Shown here: in pieces, positions 61,288 through 64,000 of the stretch
Numbering within the stretch: position 1 is the first letter of the stretch
Layout: every line of letters begins with the position of its first letter
NCBI GenBank assembly: GCA_028289405.1
Contig: JANQPP010000076.1
Coordinates: forward strand, 1 to 64,000
Direction of reading: 5' to 3'
DNA length: 64,000 nucleotides
Source: Pirellulales bacterium
GTDB lineage: Bacteria; Planctomycetota; Planctomycetia; Pirellulales; JANQPP01
The notes under the pieces: generated by a model
What the model was told of the DNA's origin: nothing
What the model saw: only the letters and a program-made list of their open reading frames with translations
The model's database searches: none
Made by a program: the position numbers and the translations under genes

Positions 61288-63288
61288 ATGACGATCGAAC
61301 TGATTGCCATCCTATTGGTTCTCTGCCTGAGCGTGATTCCCCTCTTCACGCTGACAGGCCGTGCCCGATACGCCGGCCTGTTGATTCTCCTGGGAGGCGC
61401 GGGACTGGTGCTGGCGTTTGGCCTGCAAATGAGCCAAGTCCAGGCCACGCGGGCCGCATATGAGTCGAACGCGGCGGAGCGTCCCCTGGAGATTCCAGAG
61501 GATGGATTCATCTCCTCTCGCACCTGCCGTGCTTGCCATCCTCGGGAGTACGCGACGTGGCACGCCTCTTACCATCGCACAATGACGCAAGTGGCGACGG
61601 CGAACAGCGTCCTGGGGGACTTCAGCGAAGTCTCCCTTTCCTTGCACGGGCAAGACGTCCGCCTATTCCAGCGCGATGGAAAATATTGGGCCGAAATCCA
61701 AGAAGAGACGGAAGAGAGAACGCAAGTCGGCGAGCATGAGGTCGTGATGACGACCGGCTCGCACCACATGCAGTTCTATTGGTACTCCTCGGGGAATGAC
61801 CGCGAACTGGGGAAACTCTCCTTCGTCTTTCTACTGTCCGAACAGCGGTGGGTTCCCGCCGATTCGACGTTTTTGCGGCCCCCGAATTTCATCGGCTCCA
61901 CGGTGCATGGCCAGTGGAATTTGAACTGCATCAACTGCCACACCACGCACGGCAAACCGGGAATTGGGCTGGAGGGAGAGAGCCTCAAGCGGTCGGGGAT
62001 CCGCTCGATCGAGACCGCCGCGTCGGAGTTCGGCATCGCCTGCGAGGCTTGCCATGGCCCCGCCGAGGATCATGTCCGGCTCAATAAGAATCCCCTGCGG
62101 CGATACGCGCTGCATGTGAACCAGCAGGCGGAAGACTCCATCATCCAGCCGGAAATGCTCGACGCGGCTAAGGCCGCGCAGATTTGCGGGCAGTGCCACA
62201 GCGTGCATCTTCCCAAGACCAATGAAGACGTGCGGCGGATGATGGCGGAGGGTTTCGCCTTTCGGGCGGGACATGACCTGCTCTCCCCGGACAGTGAGCG
62301 CATCGTGGTGCGCCAGGGCATGGAAGACCCCGCCATTGAGAAGGCGGTCGAGCGCGACCCGAGCTACTTCGCCACGCTGTTCTGGCCCGATGGCATGGTC
62401 CGCGTCACGGGCCGTGAATACAACGGGCTGCTCGATTCACCTTGCTATCAGCATCAAGATGCCGCGCGAGGCATCATGACCTGCATGTCATGTCATGAAA
62501 TGCATCCGCCGCGCGACGATCCGCGCAGTCTCACCTCATGGGCGGATGATCAATTGAAAGCCGGTATGCGGGGCGACGCGGCCTGCCTGCAATGCCACAC
62601 GGATTTTCGCGACAACGAAGCGCTCGCGGCACACACGCATCACCTGATAAATGCTTCTGGCAGCCGCTGCTACAACTGCCACATGCCCCACACCACTTAC
62701 GGATTGCTCAAGGGCATCCGCAGCCACACGGTGAACACCCCGAGCGTGGAAGAGAGCGTGGCCGCGAAACGGCCCAACGCCTGCAATCTGTGCCATCTGG
62801 ACAAGACGCTGCAATGGACCGCCGGCCATCTCCAACGCTGGTACGGCATCTCACCGCCGCCATTGACCGGCGAACAAAGGAAGATCGCCGCTTCGATCCT
62901 GTGGACGCTCAAAGGGGACGCTGGACTGCGGGCGCTGATGGCCTGGCACATGGGCTGGCGGCCCGCCATGGAAGCTTCGCGAGCGGACTGGATGCCGCCC
63001 TATTTGGGGCTGTTGATGACCGACCCGTACGATGCCGTGCGGTACATCGCCTACCACTCGCTGCTAAAGCACCCGCGATACGGGAACTTCAAGTTCGACT
63101 TCGTAAGCACGGAGGAACGCGATGCCGCCCTCAAGCGGGTCACGAAGGTGTGGGCCGCATCTCAGGATCGCAAGAATTGGGCAACGGGCGAGGAACTGTT
63201 GACTCGAGACGATGGCACCATGCTGAAGAATGTCATTTCCAGTCTGCTGCAACAACGGGACGAGCGGCCCGTCTTGCTGAACGAATAA
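61288..63288 (+). CDS. Octaheme c-type cytochrome, membrane-anchored
   Basis: The 666-residue protein has two N-terminal hydrophobic segments (TIELIAILLVLCLSVIPLFTL and YAGLLILLGGAGLVLAFGLQM). Eight CxxCH sites follow in order: CRACH, CINCH, CEACH, CGQCH, CMSCH, CLQCH, CYNCH and CNLCH. Several nearby His (SYHRTMTQ, HHMQFYW, HLPKT, MPHTTYG) can serve as distal ligands. A helical C-terminal ~140 residues (LKGDAGLRALMAWHMG...DPYDAVRYIAYHSLLKHPRYGNF) resemble HEAT-like repeats. The expected role is periplasmic electron transfer or reduction of an unknown substrate. A small membrane protein gene follows 9 bases later. Confidence 0.9.
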   Translation: MTIELIAILLVLCLSVIPLFTLTGRARYAGLLILLGGAGLVLAFGLQMSQVQATRAAYESNAAERPLEIPEDGFISSRTCRACHPREYATWHASYHRTMTQVATANSVLGDFSEVSLSLHGQDVRLFQRDGKYWAEIQEETEERTQVGEHEVVMTTGSHHMQFYWYSSGNDRELGKLSFVFLLSEQRWVPADSTFLRPPNFIGSTVHGQWNLNCINCHTTHGKPGIGLEGESLKRSGIRSIETAASEFGIACEACHGPAEDHVRLNKNPLRRYALHVNQQAEDSIIQPEMLDAAKAAQICGQCHSVHLPKTNEDVRRMMAEGFAFRAGHDLLSPDSERIVVRQGMEDPAIEKAVERDPSYFATLFWPDGMVRVTGREYNGLLDSPCYQHQDAARGIMTCMSCHEMHPPRDDPRSLTSWADDQLKAGMRGDAACLQCHTDFRDNEALAAHTHHLINASGSRCYNCHMPHTTYGLLKGIRSHTVNTPSVEESVAAKRPNACNLCHLDKTLQWTAGHLQRWYGISPPPLTGEQRKIAASILWTLKGDAGLRALMAWHMGWRPAMEASRADWMPPYLGLLMTDPYDAVRYIAYHSLLKHPRYGNFKFDFVSTEERDAALKRVTKVWAASQDRKNWATGEELLTRDDGTMLKNVISSLLQQRDERPVLLNE

Positions 63289-63297
63289 CGGCGATCG

Positions 63298-63816
63298 ATG
63301 GCGGAATCTCCGACGAGGGACGTGACAGCTTTGCCCGAAACCGTCCGCTATGCGCGGCGGCACATGAACTTCGGCTGGTGGTCTCTATTGCTGTTCGTGT
63401 CGCTGGGCATCGGGCTGGAATCGCTGCATGGGTTCAAGGTCTCTTGGTACTTGGGTGTGGGAGAGGAAACCCGGCGGCTGCTGTGGCGCTTGGCGCATGC
63501 GCACGGTGCTTTTCTGGGCCTGGTCCACATCGCGTTCGCCGTGACCTGCAAGGAGCGGGAGGGAGATGGCCAAACTTGGCGGACAATCGCTTCGCCCTGT
63601 TTGATCGGAGCCAGCGTGGTCTTGCCTGGCGGCTTCTTTTTGGGTGGCGTGAATGTCTATGGCGGGGATCCCGGCTTGGGGATCGCGCTCTTGCCGTTGG
63701 GCGCGGTCTTGCTGTTTATCGCCATCCTGTTGACCGCGCTCGGCAAGTCATCGTCACAGGTTAGTACGCGTGGGGAGAAGCCACGGGATTCCACTCGTCG
63801 AAAACGGGGTCGATGA
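63298..63816 (+). CDS. Four-span membrane protein linked to the octaheme cytochrome
   Basis: The 172-residue protein has about four membrane segments (WWSLLLFVSLGIGLESLHGF, LAHAHGAFLGLVHIAFAV, ASPCLIGASVVLPGGFFLGG, LGIALLPLGAVLLFIAILLTAL) and a basic tail (STRGEKPRDSTRRKRGR). Histidines in HAHGAFLGLVHI could ligate heme or quinone-related groups. The 9-base gap from the cytochrome supports a common operon. I do not recognise the family. Confidence 0.75.
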   Translation: MAESPTRDVTALPETVRYARRHMNFGWWSLLLFVSLGIGLESLHGFKVSWYLGVGEETRRLLWRLAHAHGAFLGLVHIAFAVTCKEREGDGQTWRTIASPCLIGASVVLPGGFFLGGVNVYGGDPGLGIALLPLGAVLLFIAILLTALGKSSSQVSTRGEKPRDSTRRKRGR

Positions 63817-63859
63817 GCCCGATGAGTTTGCCATGAACTGGCAAAATGCGTCCCAAAAG

Positions 63860-63942
63860 GTTTCACGGCACGCGCGGGCGCGGCACAATGGGAACTTGTT
63901 GCACACACACGACGAACCACGCTGACAGGATGAAGGCCATGC
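63860..63942 (+). promoter_or_regulatory. Leader element copy 2, upstream of the Tat-exported gene
   Basis: Aligns with the leader of the octaheme cytochrome at 61076-61208 (blocks A 63860-63890 and B 63917-63942), without the hairpin insert. Block B runs into the start codon of the next gene (GAAGGCCATGC). Confidence 0.5.
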
Positions 63943-64000
63943 ATAGGCGGGAATTTTTAGGCGCGGCCGCCGCCGCGCCCTGGGCCGTGAAACATCTACA
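63939..64000 (+). CDS. Start of a Tat-exported protein (3' truncated)
   Basis: Only the first ~20 residues are visible: MHRREFLGAAAAAPWAVKHL. This is a twin-arginine signal of the RREFLGAAAA type found on planctomycete DUF1501, oxidoreductase and sugar-isomerase-like proteins. ATG 63939 follows AGGA; an in-frame ATG at 63930 is possible. The mature domain lies outside the window, so function cannot be given. Confidence 0.75.
   Translation, partial: MHRREFLGAAAAAPWAVKHL

Noticed and set aside
62592-63764. 390-codon plus-strand ORF across the cytochrome end and the small membrane gene
   Set aside because: It lies in another frame of two better supported genes, and its composition (Arg/His-rich) is that of an out-of-frame reading.

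Overview
The window looks like a chromosome segment of a planctomycete, most likely from the Pirellulales. The evidence is protein content: two tandem pairs of a cytochrome/DUF1549/DUF1553 protein followed by a DUF1501 Tat protein, a secreted peroxidase with an N-terminal LEQRELLAA motif, PEP-CTERM proteins, a DUF1598-like protein, FSLRELL-type membrane motifs, and dispersed repeats translating as PTRNVSEG in unused frames. Base composition is GC-rich and even. I saw no rRNA, tRNA, CRISPR array, prophage or intact insertion sequence.

Layout. 1-9.8 kb: the end of a beta-propeller protein with an embedded methyltransferase-like domain, a larB-nnrD operon, an SH3 protein, a DUF3311/sodium-solute symporter pair and a large membrane protein. 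10-17 kb: a CBS-domain protein, a TPR protein, fumC, a secreted protein built of 12-residue repeats, two overlapping small membrane proteins, an esterase-like hydrolase and a DUF1579 protein, with dispersed repeats between them. 17-25.6 kb: the two cytochrome/DUF1501 pairs. 25.7-30.5 kb: a sigma-54 activator divergent from a VIT/vWA surface protein that has a well-matched -24/-12 promoter and a glycine-rich C-terminal sorting signal, followed by a rhombosortase-like protease. 30.4-38.3 kb: a glycosyltransferase, three PEP-CTERM proteins (two in tandem, with what looks like the remnant of a third copy), a DUF1598-like protein with a poly-aspartate tract and related membrane proteins. 38.6-45.6 kb: the heme peroxidase, an ECF sigma/anti-sigma/Spy-like operon, a GGDEF-EAL protein and an outer-membrane-like protein. 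45.9-55.1 kb is housekeeping: dnaE, then hpf, an EIIA protein, HPr and enzyme I (a PTS without a sugar permease here), and an RNase E/G. 55.3-64 kb: a DUF3500 protein, a TlpA-like thioredoxin protein, an RraA-like protein, a PadR/HAAS pair, an octaheme cytochrome with a small membrane partner, and the start of a Tat-exported protein.

The best candidate for an undescribed system is 25.7-30.5 kb. A dedicated sigma-54 activator, a matching promoter with paired upstream sites, a VIT/vWA protein with a Gly-rich/hydrophobic/RKRR tail, and an intramembrane protease with GLSG and AH motifs together suggest a regulated sorting device. Other notable signals are a shared leader element upstream of the octaheme cytochrome and of the last gene, the PEP-CTERM remnant, the 12-residue repeat protein and a domain present in three copies in two adjacent membrane proteins.

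Start codons were chosen from signal peptides, ribosome-binding sites and overlaps with neighbours. All family assignments come from reading motifs; no database search was possible.
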